DNA of 52,512 bases, taken from the NCBI GenBank assembly GCA_003612625.1, contig RAZJ01000021.1:1-52512 (forward strand). The letters run 5' to 3'. Of this stretch, positions 1-8,781 are shown piece after piece. Under the pieces are notes generated by a model. That model was not told the DNA's origin, did no database searches, and saw nothing but the letters and a program-made list of their open reading frames with translations. The translations under genes and the position numbers were made by a program. How positions within the stretch are numbered: the stretch's first letter is position 1; each line of letters opens with the position of its first letter. The DNA is from a bacterium 1XD42-1 (GTDB taxonomy: Bacteria > Bacillota > Clostridia > Oscillospirales > Ruminococcaceae).

Positions 1-90
1 GGTCGTGCTTCCATTATAACACTTGAGGCTATGCCCTCTTTTTTGTCATTTTTCAGATTTGCTCATTTATAGTACAGATGTTTTGAGTTT

Positions 91-204
91 TTACCACTCA
101 ATCGCATAACCGTTATAAATAAATTCTTTGGCAACTTTAGCGGCCGTAATAATCTTGGAAGCAAACTCTGTCGCTTCATCCGGTGAAATTATTCCAACGG
201 ATGC
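91..204 (-). pseudogene. Remnant of an unrecognised protein C-terminus
   Basis: A 37-codon open stretch that ends in TAA at 91-93 and is cut upstream by an in-frame TAG at 205-207. It has no start codon of its own. The translation is protein-like, running from ASVGIISPDEATEF to a C-terminal FIYNGYAIEW. I do not recognise the family. The lack of a start, together with the stop immediately upstream, suggests the tail of a decayed gene rather than a working one. Confidence 0.3.
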
Positions 205-235
205 CTAATAACTCCTAATATCAGTGGAGGAGAAG

Positions 236-298
236 ATGAAAAGCGAAAATACAGAAATTTACAACGATATGCAGCAAGAGAAAACTAATCTGGAATAG
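236..298 (+). pseudogene. 20-codon ORF, possible truncated gene start
   Basis: ATG at 236 is preceded by GGAGGAG at a good distance, and the frame ends at TAG 296-298 after 20 residues beginning MKSENTEIYND. The strong ribosome binding site suggests the start of a formerly longer gene that now stops early, or a short leader. Nothing recognisable follows it. It lies head to head with the minus-strand remnant at 91-204, which supports the view that this edge is degraded accessory DNA. Confidence 0.25.
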
Positions 299-513
299 TA
301 AAAAATTAAGACGTAAAAAAGCTACTATAATATTTGAACAAACTATTTTTATATCGTCAAACTATCGTCAAATTAACAAAACGTAAAATATGGAAATTTT
401 ATGATTTCAAATAATAGCTATAAATTTTCTATCAAAAGGTTTACAAACCCGCATAGAAAGCCAGTTTGCAAGAAAAAACAAATGCCGCCCGGGCGATTGC
501 CTAGACAGCATAA

Positions 514-589
514 TGGTGGACGGTAAGGAACTCGAATCCCTGACCCCCTGCACGTCAAGCAGGTGCTCTACCAGCTGAGCTAACCGTCC
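514..589 (-). tRNA. tRNA-Val (anticodon GAC)
   Basis: On the minus strand the sequence folds into a complete cloverleaf. The 7-bp acceptor is GGACGGT/ACCGTCC, the D arm contains GCTCAGCTGGTAGAGC, the anticodon stem is CCTGC/GCAGG with loop TTGACGT (anticodon GAC), and the T loop is TTCGAGT. Discriminator A is followed by an encoded CCA. GAC reads valine codon GUC. A strong minus-strand promoter lies about 45 bases upstream. Confidence 0.95.
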
Positions 590-633
590 AACTATAAAAC
601 GAAGAAGCAAAGAATATTTTTGCGACGGTTGTT

Positions 634-662
634 ATTATAAACCTTTTTCTAAAAAAAAGCAA
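634..662 (-). promoter_or_regulatory. Sigma-A promoter of tRNA-Val
   Basis: On the minus strand, TTGCTT (657-662) and TATAAT (634-639) are separated by 17 bases. The start point would fall near 627, a short leader ahead of the tRNA 5' end at 589. Confidence 0.7.
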
Positions 663-798
663 GAGGAAAAATGAAAAAATTTTGATATTTTTTTGATTTC
701 CTGTATATTACAAGTTGTATTACCCAAAAAGGGGCGGTATTTATGCAATTTTGTCAAAATTTCTGGATTTATAATAGTCAAAACAGCAGAAACAGGGC

Positions 799-828
799 TT
801 GTTTGCAGGGAATAGGGTATGGTATAAT
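799..828 (+). promoter_or_regulatory. Promoter of the ruv-glmM-ecf operon
   Basis: TTGTTT (799-804) and a perfect TATAAT (823-828) are separated by 18 bases. The RNA would start near 835, leaving a leader of about 78 bases before ruvC. This is the best promoter in the stretch between the tRNA (589) and ruvC (913). A second TATAAT-like hexamer near 770 lacks a properly spaced -35. Confidence 0.6.
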
Positions 829-912
829 AAACAATTAAGGGAAGAAAACAGTAAAGGCAGACCAGGGAAAAATATTTTTAAGAGGTCTATATTGCCACAC
901 AGGGAGGAAAAA

Positions 913-1404
913 ATGATTATCTTAGGGATAGATCCTGGTTATGCAACAATCGGATACGGTGCAGTAAAATATGAAAAGAATGAATTTTATCCCTTACGGT
1001 TTGGAGCGATTACGACGTCAGCACAAGAAGATTTCCCTGCACGATTAGAAATGATTTATGACGATATGGAACAGCTATTAAGGCTTGTCCCGGCAGAAGC
1101 CATAGCAGTAGAAAAACTTTATTTTAGTAAAAATAAGACAACTGGGATTGCCGTAGCCCATGCCAGAGGCGTAATCTTATTAGCAGCACAAAAACATAAG
1201 ATTCCTATTTTTGAATATACACCAATGCAGGTAAAACAAAGTGTAGTTGGATATGGGCTGGCAGAAAAAGGGCAGGTAATGGAAATGACACGGCAGCTTT
1301 TAAAGCTGAAAGAAGTCCCACGGCCTGATGATACAGCCGATGCATTAGCATTAGCTGTATGCCATGGACATTGTTCACATTCTTTATTGCGGTACTACCG
1401 ATAA
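913..1404 (+). CDS. ruvC: Holliday junction endonuclease RuvC
   Basis: Crossover-junction nuclease that cuts Holliday junctions symmetrically as a dimer with RuvAB in recombinational repair. The 163 residues match the family length. Metal-binding acidic residues are visible: D7 in GIDPGYATIG, E67 in VEKLYF, and D140 and D143 in PDDTADALAL. I chose ATG 913 because AGGGAGG lies five bases upstream; the frame is open back to 799, but that part overlaps the promoter and does not resemble RuvC. ruvA begins 19 bases downstream, so the three ruv genes form one unit here. Confidence 0.97.
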   Translation: MIILGIDPGYATIGYGAVKYEKNEFYPLRFGAITTSAQEDFPARLEMIYDDMEQLLRLVPAEAIAVEKLYFSKNKTTGIAVAHARGVILLAAQKHKIPIFEYTPMQVKQSVVGYGLAEKGQVMEMTRQLLKLKEVPRPDDTADALALAVCHGHCSHSLLRYYR

Positions 1405-1423
1405 AAGTTTTTAGGAGCCGATA

Positions 1424-2032
1424 ATGTATTATTGTGTCACTGGAAAATTGATCTATACAGAGCCACAATTTGCAGTTGTAAGCTGTGGCGGGGTAGGCTA
1501 TAAATGCTATACTACTTTGACAACACAAAATATGCTGCCAGCGATAGGCCAGGAAGTAACTTTATATACCCATTTGAATGTAAGGGAAGATGTTTTAGAT
1601 CTTTATGGTTTTTACACACCGGAAGAATGCCGGGCATTCCGGCAGCTTACAGGGGTTTCCGGCGTAGGGCCTAAATCGGCCATAGCGATTTTATCAGATA
1701 TGACACCGGATCAATTAGCTTTATGTATTGCGGTCGGGGATGCAAAGACTTTATCACGGGCGCCAGGGATTGGGCCAAAAGCAGCCCAGCGGCTTATTTT
1801 AGAATTACGGGATAAGATGGCAGACCAGCAGTTTACCCAAAGCCCGGTAGGACAAGCCGCAGCCCAGGCAGCAGAAAATAATTCCAGCATAGGGGAAGCC
1901 GTTGGAGCTTTATGTGCATTGGGTTACAGCCAGACGGAAGCTGTCCGGGCATTAGCCGGGGCACCAAAGGACATTCCTACTGGAGAACTGGTAAAATACG
2001 GATTAAAAAGAATGGGTTCAGGGAAGAAATAA
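1424..2032 (+). CDS. ruvA: Holliday junction branch-migration protein RuvA
   Basis: Tetrameric DNA-binding subunit that clamps Holliday junctions and recruits the RuvB motor. The product has 202 residues, the usual length. The order is an N-terminal OB-fold domain (1-64, starting MYYCVTGKLIY), two helix-hairpin-helix motifs (GVSGVGPKSA near 77-86 and APGIGPKAA near 113-121), a polar Ala/Gln linker and a small C-terminal RuvB-binding domain ending near GELVKYGLKRM. ATG 1424 has TTAGGAG upstream. It sits between ruvC and ruvB, 25 bases before ruvB. Confidence 0.97.
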   Translation: MYYCVTGKLIYTEPQFAVVSCGGVGYKCYTTLTTQNMLPAIGQEVTLYTHLNVREDVLDLYGFYTPEECRAFRQLTGVSGVGPKSAIAILSDMTPDQLALCIAVGDAKTLSRAPGIGPKAAQRLILELRDKMADQQFTQSPVGQAAAQAAENNSSIGEAVGALCALGYSQTEAVRALAGAPKDIPTGELVKYGLKRMGSGKK

Positions 2033-2057
2033 ATTGCAAGGATAAGGGAGTAATACA

Positions 2058-3116
2058 ATGTTTACAAATGACATGGATTTTGAAAACCGCATTGTGACAC
2101 CCGAAGCCGTGGCAGATGATAATGACACGGAAGTTTCTCTGCGCCCGAAAACGTTAGCGGAATATATTGGGCAGGAAAAAGTCAAAGAAAATATGCGTAT
2201 TTTTATAGAAGCTGCCCGGGGCCGTGGGGAACCTTTGGATCATGTTTTATTATACGGGCCTCCGGGCCTTGGGAAAACAACCCTTTCCAATATTATTGCA
2301 AATGAAATGGGGGTATCTATTCGGGTTACTAGTGGCCCTGCTATTGAAAAACCGGGGGATTTGGCAGCCCTTCTCACCAATTTAGGCCAAAATGATATAT
2401 TATTTATAGATGAAATCCACCGTTTGTCACGGGCGGTGGAAGAGGTGCTGTATCCAGCCATGGAGGATTATGCCCTTGATATTATCATCGGAAAAGGGCC
2501 TTCTGCCCGTTCCATCCGGGTGGATCTGCCCCATTTTACTTTGGTAGGAGCTACAACCCGGGCAGGCCAGCTCACATCCCCTTTACGGGACCGGTTTGGA
2601 GTAATCCAGCGGTTAGAGCTTTACAGTCCGGAAGAACTTTGTACCATTGTCCGGCGCAGTGCAGATTTGTTAGGGATTGCCTGTGATGAAAAGGGTGCTT
2701 TTGAATTAGCCCGCCGCAGCCGTGGCACTCCCCGGATTGCAAACCGTTTATTGCGGAGGGTCCGGGATTTTGCCCAGGTAATGGGGGATGGGAAAATTAC
2801 AGAAAGCATTGTGGATGTAGCATTAAACCGGATGGAAATTGACCGTTTTGGGCTGGATGCCATTGACCGCAGGATGATGGAAATTATTATCCGGAATTAT
2901 AAAGGCGGCCCTGTGGGACTGGATACTTTAGCCGCTGCTTTAGGGGAAGAAGCCGTTACATTAGAGGATGTATGTGAGCCTTATTTGATTCAGTTAGGCT
3001 TTTTATCACGTACTCCAAGAGGCCGGTGTGTTACGCTTCCGGCATATCAATACCTGCATATCGCGCCACCCAGGGAACTGCGGGGTGCGGCGGATCAGAT
3101 TACTTTTGAAGGTTAG
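2058..3116 (+). CDS. ruvB: Holliday junction helicase RuvB
   Basis: AAA+ motor that pumps DNA through the RuvA-bound Holliday junction by ATP hydrolysis. The 352-residue product shows Walker [10 protein letters not shown] at 67-75, Walker [10 protein letters not shown] at 115-123, sensor 1 GATTRAG at 164-170, the arginine-finger region LRDRFG at 176-181, and a C-terminal winged-helix domain. The start at 2058 has AAGGGAG upstream; a second in-frame ATG at 2073 is possible but has a poorer site. Only 14 bases separate it from glmM. Confidence 0.97.
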   Translation: MFTNDMDFENRIVTPEAVADDNDTEVSLRPKTLAEYIGQEKVKENMRIFIEAARGRGEPLDHVLLYGPPGLGKTTLSNIIANEMGVSIRVTSGPAIEKPGDLAALLTNLGQNDILFIDEIHRLSRAVEEVLYPAMEDYALDIIIGKGPSARSIRVDLPHFTLVGATTRAGQLTSPLRDRFGVIQRLELYSPEELCTIVRRSADLLGIACDEKGAFELARRSRGTPRIANRLLRRVRDFAQVMGDGKITESIVDVALNRMEIDRFGLDAIDRRMMEIIIRNYKGGPVGLDTLAAALGEEAVTLEDVCEPYLIQLGFLSRTPRGRCVTLPAYQYLHIAPPRELRGAADQITFEG

Positions 3117-3130
3117 GAGAATTTACACAC

Positions 3131-4495
3131 ATGGGAAGAATTTTTGGGACAGATGGTGTCCGGGGGATAGCCAATAAAGATTTATCTATTGATTTGGCAA
3201 TGGATATTGGCCGCGCTGCCGCCATGGTTGTGGAGGAGTCCATTGGGAAACAGCCGCTGTTTTTAGTAGGTATGGATACACGGCTTTCCGGTGATATGCT
3301 GGAAAGTGCCATTGCTGCCGGATTATGCAGCGCAGGTGCCAACGTAAAGCTTTTAGGGATTATTCCCACCCCAGCCGTAGCCTATTTAGTCAAGTTATAT
3401 GGGGCAGATGCCGGGATTATGCTTTCCGCCAGCCACAATCCTTATGAATATAACGGGATTAAAATATTTAACAGCCAGGGCTATAAACTGCTGGATGTTC
3501 AGGAAGATGAAATCGAAGGGATAGTTCTGGATCATGTGAAGCCTTACAGCATCAAAGCCCCTGGGGAGCTGGGACGCATTTCCTATGCTCCGGATGCTGC
3601 GGCAGACTACGTCCGTTACTTAGTTTCTACTGTGGGATGTGATTTATCCGGTATGCGGATTGCGGTAGATTGTGCCAATGGCAGCGCCAGCGTAACGGCT
3701 CCTTTATTATTCCGGCAGCTTGGCGTAAATGCAGACATTTTTTATGCGTCTCATGACGGTGAAAATATCAATGCCCATTGCGGCAGTACCCATATAGACG
3801 CCATTTCCCGCATTGTAAAAGAGGGCCATTATGAATTAGGGCTTGCATTTGACGGGGATGCAGACCGGCTGCTGGCAGTGGATGAAAAAGGGGAACTGGT
3901 AGACGGGGATCGTTTAATGGCAATGTTTGCATGTCATTTGAAAAAACAAGGCAAACTAAAAGAAAATACTTTAGTTGCTACCGTAATGAGCAATTTAGGC
4001 TTGTTTAAATTTGGCGAAACCCAGGACATTGAAATCCGCGCAGCAAAAGTAGGCGACCGCTATGTATTGGAGCAAATGCGGACAGAAGGCTTTACTTTGG
4101 GAGGCGAGCAGTCCGGTCATATTATTTTCCTGGATTATATGACAACAGGGGATGGGGAACTTTCCGCGGTCCAGCTTTTAACATTGCTGCGGGAATCCGG
4201 GCAGACCCTTTCGCAAGCTGCCGGAAAAATGCAGGTTTATCCCCAGGTTTTGGTAAATATTTCCGCTACGGCTGAAATGAAAGCCATGCTGGAAGAACCC
4301 GAAGTAAAAGAAGAAATCATTGCCCGTTCCAGCCCTTTGGAGGGAAATGGCAGGGTTTTGGTACGGCCTTCCGGGACGGAGCCTTTGATCCGCGTGATGG
4401 TAGAAGGCCCGGATATTACAGTAACAGAAGCCGTTGCGCAGGATATTGCCCAATGGCTGAAAACGATAAAAGAGCCTTGTGGGGTTGGAGTATAA
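3131..4495 (+). CDS. glmM: Phosphoglucosamine mutase GlmM
   Basis: Interconverts glucosamine-6-phosphate and glucosamine-1-phosphate on the way to UDP-GlcNAc for peptidoglycan. All four alpha-D-phosphohexomutase motifs are present in 454 residues: the phosphoserine loop SASHNP with active S101, the Mg-binding DGDADR at 241-246, the sugar loop GGEQSGH at 324-330 and the phosphate loop RPSGTEPLIR at 412-421. GGAG lies before ATG 3131. Its product feeds the reaction sequence that MurA (13,608-14,882) continues. The 3' end runs straight into the next gene. Confidence 0.97.
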   Translation: MGRIFGTDGVRGIANKDLSIDLAMDIGRAAAMVVEESIGKQPLFLVGMDTRLSGDMLESAIAAGLCSAGANVKLLGIIPTPAVAYLVKLYGADAGIMLSASHNPYEYNGIKIFNSQGYKLLDVQEDEIEGIVLDHVKPYSIKAPGELGRISYAPDAAADYVRYLVSTVGCDLSGMRIAVDCANGSASVTAPLLFRQLGVNADIFYASHDGENINAHCGSTHIDAISRIVKEGHYELGLAFDGDADRLLAVDEKGELVDGDRLMAMFACHLKKQGKLKENTLVATVMSNLGLFKFGETQDIEIRAAKVGDRYVLEQMRTEGFTLGGEQSGHIIFLDYMTTGDGELSAVQLLTLLRESGQTLSQAAGKMQVYPQVLVNISATAEMKAMLEEPEVKEEIIARSSPLEGNGRVLVRPSGTEPLIRVMVEGPDITVTEAVAQDIAQWLKTIKEPCGVGV

Positions 4496-4496
4496 T

Positions 4497-5348
4497 ATGA
4501 GAGTTGCCGGGCAATGGCAGGATTATGAATTGCTGGATACAGACGGGGGAGAAAAACTGGAACGGTGGGGCGATATTCTTTTAATTCGCCCCGATCCCCA
4601 GATTATATGGCATACCGGGCGGAATGGGGCGTGGGGGAAAGCCCAGGCCCGCTACCACCGTTCCGCCAAAGGCGGTGGAAGCTGGGATGCTTTGCCCCGG
4701 GAACAATGGACGATTTCTTATAAAAATCTCCGTTTTTCCATCCGCCCTACCGGATTTAAGCATACCGGCTTATTTCCGGAGCAGGCTGTCAACTGGGACT
4801 GGCTGGGGGAACGGATCGCCCAGGCCGGCAGGCCCCTACGGGTATTAAATTTATTTGCTTATACAGGAGGAGCCACCCTTGCCTGCGCGGCAGCAGGGGC
4901 AAGCGTCTGCCATGTGGACGCTTCCAAAGGAATGGTGCAGTGGGCAAGGGATAATGCAGCTTTATCGGGCCTGACAGAAAAGCCCGTCCGCTGGATAGTA
5001 GATGACTGCCAGAAATTCGTGGAACGGGAAATCCGCCGGGGAAACCATTATGATGGTATTATTATGGACCCTCCCAGTTATGGCCGAGGCCCTGGCGGAG
5101 AAGTTTGGAAGCTGGAAGACTGTATTTATGGCTTAGTAGAAACCTGCGCAAAGGTTTTATCAGACAAGCCTTCCTTTTTCCTGCTGAATTCCTATACAAC
5201 AGGGCTTTCCCCTTCTGTTATGGCTTATGTATTGGGAAGCCTTCTGCCAAAAGGGGAAATTTGGGCGGAAGAAATCGGTTTGCCTGTTGTGAAATCGGGA
5301 ATGGCTTTACCCTGCGGTTCCAGCGCTGTTTGGACGCCCGGAAAATAA
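4497..5348 (+). CDS. Class I SAM-dependent rRNA methyltransferase (RlmI/RlmK-like)
   Basis: Predicted SAM-dependent methyltransferase of the COG1092 type, which modify 23S rRNA. The 283-residue product has a SAM motif I, NLFAYTGGAT, at 118-127, an acidic ribose-binding D141 in HVDASKG, and a catalytic DPPSYGRG at 191-198. It lacks an N-terminal PUA domain of RlmI length. I use ATG 4497, preceded by GGGGTTGGAG at the right spacing; a GTG at 4479 would overlap glmM and is less likely. It is one base downstream of the glmM stop and so translationally coupled. The exact target base cannot be read from sequence. Confidence 0.85.
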   Translation: MRVAGQWQDYELLDTDGGEKLERWGDILLIRPDPQIIWHTGRNGAWGKAQARYHRSAKGGGSWDALPREQWTISYKNLRFSIRPTGFKHTGLFPEQAVNWDWLGERIAQAGRPLRVLNLFAYTGGATLACAAAGASVCHVDASKGMVQWARDNAALSGLTEKPVRWIVDDCQKFVEREIRRGNHYDGIIMDPPSYGRGPGGEVWKLEDCIYGLVETCAKVLSDKPSFFLLNSYTTGLSPSVMAYVLGSLLPKGEIWAEEIGLPVVKSGMALPCGSSAVWTPGK

Positions 5349-5445
5349 GAAAATTTCAGCTTCGCTCCAAATCCCATAAAAACTGCGGGCAGCGGTTATC
5401 CTTTGCTGGAAACCGACTGTTGCGCTTGTCATTGAAGGAGATAAT

Positions 5446-6312
5446 ATGGGCAAAGAAATCATAGAAGCACAGAACGTTGTTTTTGGCTACCCTTTAGAGG
5501 GGGGCCGGAAAAGCCCTGTTTTGCGGGATGTTTCCCTTTCCGTTGCGGAAGGCAGCTTTATTGCTGTATTAGGCCATAATGGATCAGGAAAAAGCACTTT
5601 TGCAAAACATTTCAATGGGATTCTTACACCGGATTCCGGTACGGTGACTGTATGCGGCATCGATACTGCACAGGAAGATCGGCTGTATGACATCCGCCGT
5701 CAGGCTGGGATGGTATTTCAAAATCCAGATAATCAAATTGTTGCAACCATTGTAGAAGAAGATGTAGCGTTTGGGCCGGAAAATCTGGGGCTGCTTCCGG
5801 ATGAAATCCGCCGCCGGGTTGATAAAGCTTTAACGGCTGTCGGCATGGCAGAATATATGCACCATGCCCCCCACCAGCTTTCCGGCGGACAGAAGCAGCG
5901 GGTGGCTATTGCGGGGGTTATTGCAATGACGCCCCGGTGCATCATTTTAGATGAACCCACAGCTATGTTAGATCCCCAGGGCCGCAGGGAAGTTATGGAG
6001 GCCATCAAAAAATTAAACCAGGAGCAAGGGATTACCATTATTCTTATCACCCATTATATGGAGGAAGCTGCCCAGGCTGACCGGGTTGTGGTAATGAATG
6101 ACGGGCGGATTTTGCTGGACGGGACGCCCCGTGAGGTATTCAGCCATGTGCAGGAATTGAAAGATGTAGGCTTGGATGTGCCCCAGGCAACGGAACTTTG
6201 CTGGCGGCTGCGCCAGGAGGGATGTAACCTGCCGGAGGGCATCCTGACAGAAGAAGAATGTGCCCAGGCATTAGCACAGCTTTTGGAGGTGGGTCCCCAT
6301 GCTTGCCATTAA
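5446..6312 (+). CDS. ecfA1: ECF transporter ATPase EcfA1
   Basis: One of two ATPases powering the group II energy-coupling-factor module, shared by several vitamin- or metal-binding S components encoded elsewhere. The 288 residues show Walker A GHNGSGKST (43-51), Q-loop FQNPDNQIV with Q92, signature LSGGQKQR (145-152), Walker B CIILDE (165-170) and switch H203. FQNPDNQ and the motif VAFGPENLG are typical of EcfA1. A clear GAAGGAG precedes ATG 5446. The stop overlaps the start of ecfA2 by 14 bases. No S-component gene is adjacent. Confidence 0.94.
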   Translation: MGKEIIEAQNVVFGYPLEGGRKSPVLRDVSLSVAEGSFIAVLGHNGSGKSTFAKHFNGILTPDSGTVTVCGIDTAQEDRLYDIRRQAGMVFQNPDNQIVATIVEEDVAFGPENLGLLPDEIRRRVDKALTAVGMAEYMHHAPHQLSGGQKQRVAIAGVIAMTPRCIILDEPTAMLDPQGRREVMEAIKKLNQEQGITIILITHYMEEAAQADRVVVMNDGRILLDGTPREVFSHVQELKDVGLDVPQATELCWRLRQEGCNLPEGILTEEECAQALAQLLEVGPHACH

Positions 6313-7165
6313 AACAGAAGGATTAACTTATACCTATTCGGTAGGGACGCCATTTGAAAAAACAGCCGTGGACCATATCAATTTGGAAATTGAACAAGGG
6401 GAATTTGTAGGGGTTATCGGTCATACCGGATCGGGGAAAAGCACTTTGATCCAGCATTTCAATGGCTTATTGAAGCCTACTTCCGGCCGGGTGCTGATTC
6501 ATGGCACCGATCTGTGGGCGAAAGATACAGATCGGCGGGCTTTCCGGTTTAAAGTTGGTTTGGTGTTCCAGTATCCGGAATACCAGCTTTTTGAGGAAAC
6601 CGTTTATAAGGATATTGCATTTGGCCCTGTCAATATGGGGCTGTCAGCGGAACAGGTGGATCAGCAGGTACGGGAAGCGGCAGCTTTTGTAGGGCTTCGG
6701 GAAGAAATCCTGCAAAAAAGCCCCTTTGAATTATCCGGAGGGCAAAAACGCCGGGTAGCCATTGCCGGCGTACTGGCAATGAATCCGGATATTTTAATTT
6801 TAGACGAGCCTACTGCCGGGCTGGACCCAAAAGGCCGGGAAAAAGTTTTAGGGGAAATCAAAGCCTATCATAAAAAGCGGGGGAATACCGTCCTTTTGGT
6901 AAGCCACAGTATGGAAGATATTGCCCGCTATGCCCATAAAGTGCTGGTTTTAAACCGGGCTGGCGTTATGATGTATGACGATACAGCCGCAGTCTTTTCC
7001 CGGGCGGAAGAAATCTGGAAAGGCGGGCTGTCTGTGCCTCAGGTGACACGGATTTTCAGCCTGCTGCGGGAACAGGGCTTCCCGGTCAATGAAAGTGTAT
7101 ACACAATGGATTTTGCTGTGCAGGAAATCCTCCGTTTATTGGGAAAGGAGGCTTCCCATGCTTAG
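6299..7165 (+). CDS. ecfA2: ECF transporter ATPase EcfA2
   Basis: Second ATPase of the ECF module; it pairs with EcfA1 as a heterodimer on EcfT. The 288 residues carry Walker A GHTGSGKST (41-49), Q-loop FQYPEYQLF (90-98), signature LSGGQKRR (145-152), Walker B LILDEPTAGLD (166-176) and H203. The FQYPEYQLFEETV stretch is characteristic of EcfA2. ATG 6299 lies inside the end of ecfA1, with GGAGGTGGG just upstream, and the gene's own end overlaps ecfT by eight bases. The A1-A2-T order followed by truA is common in Firmicutes. Confidence 0.94.
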   Translation: MLAIKTEGLTYTYSVGTPFEKTAVDHINLEIEQGEFVGVIGHTGSGKSTLIQHFNGLLKPTSGRVLIHGTDLWAKDTDRRAFRFKVGLVFQYPEYQLFEETVYKDIAFGPVNMGLSAEQVDQQVREAAAFVGLREEILQKSPFELSGGQKRRVAIAGVLAMNPDILILDEPTAGLDPKGREKVLGEIKAYHKKRGNTVLLVSHSMEDIARYAHKVLVLNRAGVMMYDDTAAVFSRAEEIWKGGLSVPQVTRIFSLLREQGFPVNESVYTMDFAVQEILRLLGKEASHA

Positions 7166-7976
7166 GGATATTACAATTGGCCAATACTTTCCAAAGGACT
7201 CCTTATTGCACCGGCTTGATCCGCGGGTCAAGATTGTATTGACTTTGTGTTATATTATTATGCTGTTTGCCGCTTCTAACCCTATTGGCTTAATTATCGG
7301 AATCGTTTTTTTGGCTGTTGCTTATGGGGTTTCCGGAATTCCAGCCGCTATGATTTTAAAAAGCTTAAAGCCTGTAACCCCCGTTATTATTTTTACGGCA
7401 GCTTTAAATATGTTTTTTATTGCCGGAGATCCCATCTGGTCATTTTGGAAAATCCAGATTACAGTCCAGGGGCTTTGGACGGCTGTTGTCATGTCGATCC
7501 GTATCCTCTGCCTGATTGCAGGGACAAGCTTATTAACTTATACCACCTCACCGATTGCTTTGACAGACGGAATTGAACAGCTTTTAGATCCGTTAAAGCG
7601 GTTCCATCTGCCTGTCCATGAGCTGGCAATGATGATGACCATTGCCCTCCGTTTTATTCCCACTTTAATTGAAGAAACCGATAAAATTATTGCAGCCCAA
7701 AAAGCCAGAGGCGCCGATATGGAAAGCGGCGGCCTGATCCAACGGGCGAAAGCCCTGATCCCGATTTTGATCCCGTTATTTGTATCGGCTTTCCGCCGGG
7801 CGGATGAACTGGCTTTGGCAATGGAATGCCGCTGCTACCGGGGCGGCGAAGGACGTACCCGGATGCGGAGGCTTAAAATCCAGGGGCGGGATATTATATG
7901 CTGTATCATTACGGGTTTTTGTATTGCGGCAGTGATTGTCGTAAATCTTATGGCCCCGCATCTGATACCAATGTAA
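7158..7976 (+). CDS. ecfT: ECF transporter transmembrane subunit EcfT
   Basis: Membrane scaffold linking the two ATPases to interchangeable S components. From ATG 7158 (AAAGGAGG upstream) it has 272 residues; the frame is open back to 7089, but that part overlaps ecfA2. Hydrophobic segments occupy roughly 25-60, 72-90, 108-128, 150-170 and the C-terminus. The coupling motif AQKARGADMES (ARG at 183-185) and a second YRG-type motif at 227-229 are the helices that seat on the ATPases. It starts MLRDITIGQYFPKDS, as is typical. Confidence 0.93.
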   Translation: MLRDITIGQYFPKDSLLHRLDPRVKIVLTLCYIIMLFAASNPIGLIIGIVFLAVAYGVSGIPAAMILKSLKPVTPVIIFTAALNMFFIAGDPIWSFWKIQITVQGLWTAVVMSIRILCLIAGTSLLTYTTSPIALTDGIEQLLDPLKRFHLPVHELAMMMTIALRFIPTLIEETDKIIAAQKARGADMESGGLIQRAKALIPILIPLFVSAFRRADELALAMECRCYRGGEGRTRMRRLKIQGRDIICCIITGFCIAAVIVVNLMAPHLIPM

Positions 7977-7995
7977 AAGGAAGGGGGGAGCCTCA

Positions 7996-8760
7996 ATGCG
8001 GCGGCATCTGCTTCTGACAATACAATACCGGGGCACCCGGTATCATGGCTTCCAAGTGCAGAAAAACGCATTATCCGTAGCTCAGGTTTTACAGGATGCA
8101 GTAGAACGGGTATTCGGGGAACGGCTGGATGTAAAAGGCTGTTCCAGAACGGACGCTGGCGTCCATGCGAACCGGTTCGCTTTAACATTGCGCACCAATG
8201 CGGCAATTTCCTGTCCGGCAGTAACCAGGGCATTAAATGTAAACCTGCCGGATGATATTGCCGTTTTAGGCTGCCGGGAAGTACCGGAAGACTTCCATCC
8301 CCGGTATAGCTGCAAAGGAAAACGGTATATTTATAAAATTTGGAATGCCCAGGTGAAAAATGTATTTTTATCAGATTTAGCCCTTCACTGGAAATATCCG
8401 TTGAATACGGAACGGATGAATGAAAGTGCCCAGGCTTTTTTAGGCGCCCATGATTTTGCCGCATTTTGCAGCGCAGGCGGCAAAAAAGAAGATACGATCC
8501 GGGTGGTTACAAAAGCCAGTGTCATCCGGCAAGGAGAAATGGTTCAGTTTTCCGTAACAGGAAATGGGTTTTTATATAATATGGTCCGCATTATGGTTGG
8601 GACCCTGTTAGAAATTTCACGGGGTGCTATTTCTCCGGACAGTATTCCGGCTATTCTGGAAAGCCGGATGCGGTCTATGGCAGGGCCTACCGCCCCGCCC
8701 CACGGATTATATCTGGATGAGGTATTTTATGACGAAGCGGATTTATTTGAAGAAAAGTAA
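7996..8760 (+). CDS. truA: tRNA pseudouridine(38-40) synthase TruA
   Basis: Isomerises uridines 38-40 of the tRNA anticodon arm. The 254-residue protein has the catalytic aspartate D53 in GCSRTDAGVHAN, the start RHLLLTIQYRGTRYHGFQ, and the C-terminal NGFLYNMVRIMVGTLLE motif of the family. ATG 7996 follows AAGGAAGGGGGGAG. Nineteen bases separate it from ecfT, a conserved neighbour in Firmicutes. Confidence 0.96.
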   Translation: MRRHLLLTIQYRGTRYHGFQVQKNALSVAQVLQDAVERVFGERLDVKGCSRTDAGVHANRFALTLRTNAAISCPAVTRALNVNLPDDIAVLGCREVPEDFHPRYSCKGKRYIYKIWNAQVKNVFLSDLALHWKYPLNTERMNESAQAFLGAHDFAAFCSAGGKKEDTIRVVTKASVIRQGEMVQFSVTGNGFLYNMVRIMVGTLLEISRGAISPDSIPAILESRMRSMAGPTAPPHGLYLDEVFYDEADLFEEK

Positions 8761-8781
8761 GACATCTGGGGGGAGGCAGAT

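Larger units (their letters stand above)
1..510. other. Gene-poor left edge with gene remnants
   Basis: No intact gene can be supported here. The stretch is AT-rich and holds a minus-strand coding remnant (91-204), a 20-codon plus-strand ORF with a good ribosome binding site (236-298) and the 3' flank of the tRNA-Val gene. Read on the minus strand, the tRNA is followed by a GC-rich palindromic patch near 487-496 and then a T-rich run, which may end tRNA transcription. The mix of short broken frames suggests decayed accessory DNA beside a tRNA gene. Confidence 0.4.

Noticed and set aside
7835-8464. 209-codon minus-strand frame opposite ecfT/truA
   Set aside because: Fully overlaps two well-supported genes, has no family features and low-complexity shadow-frame composition.
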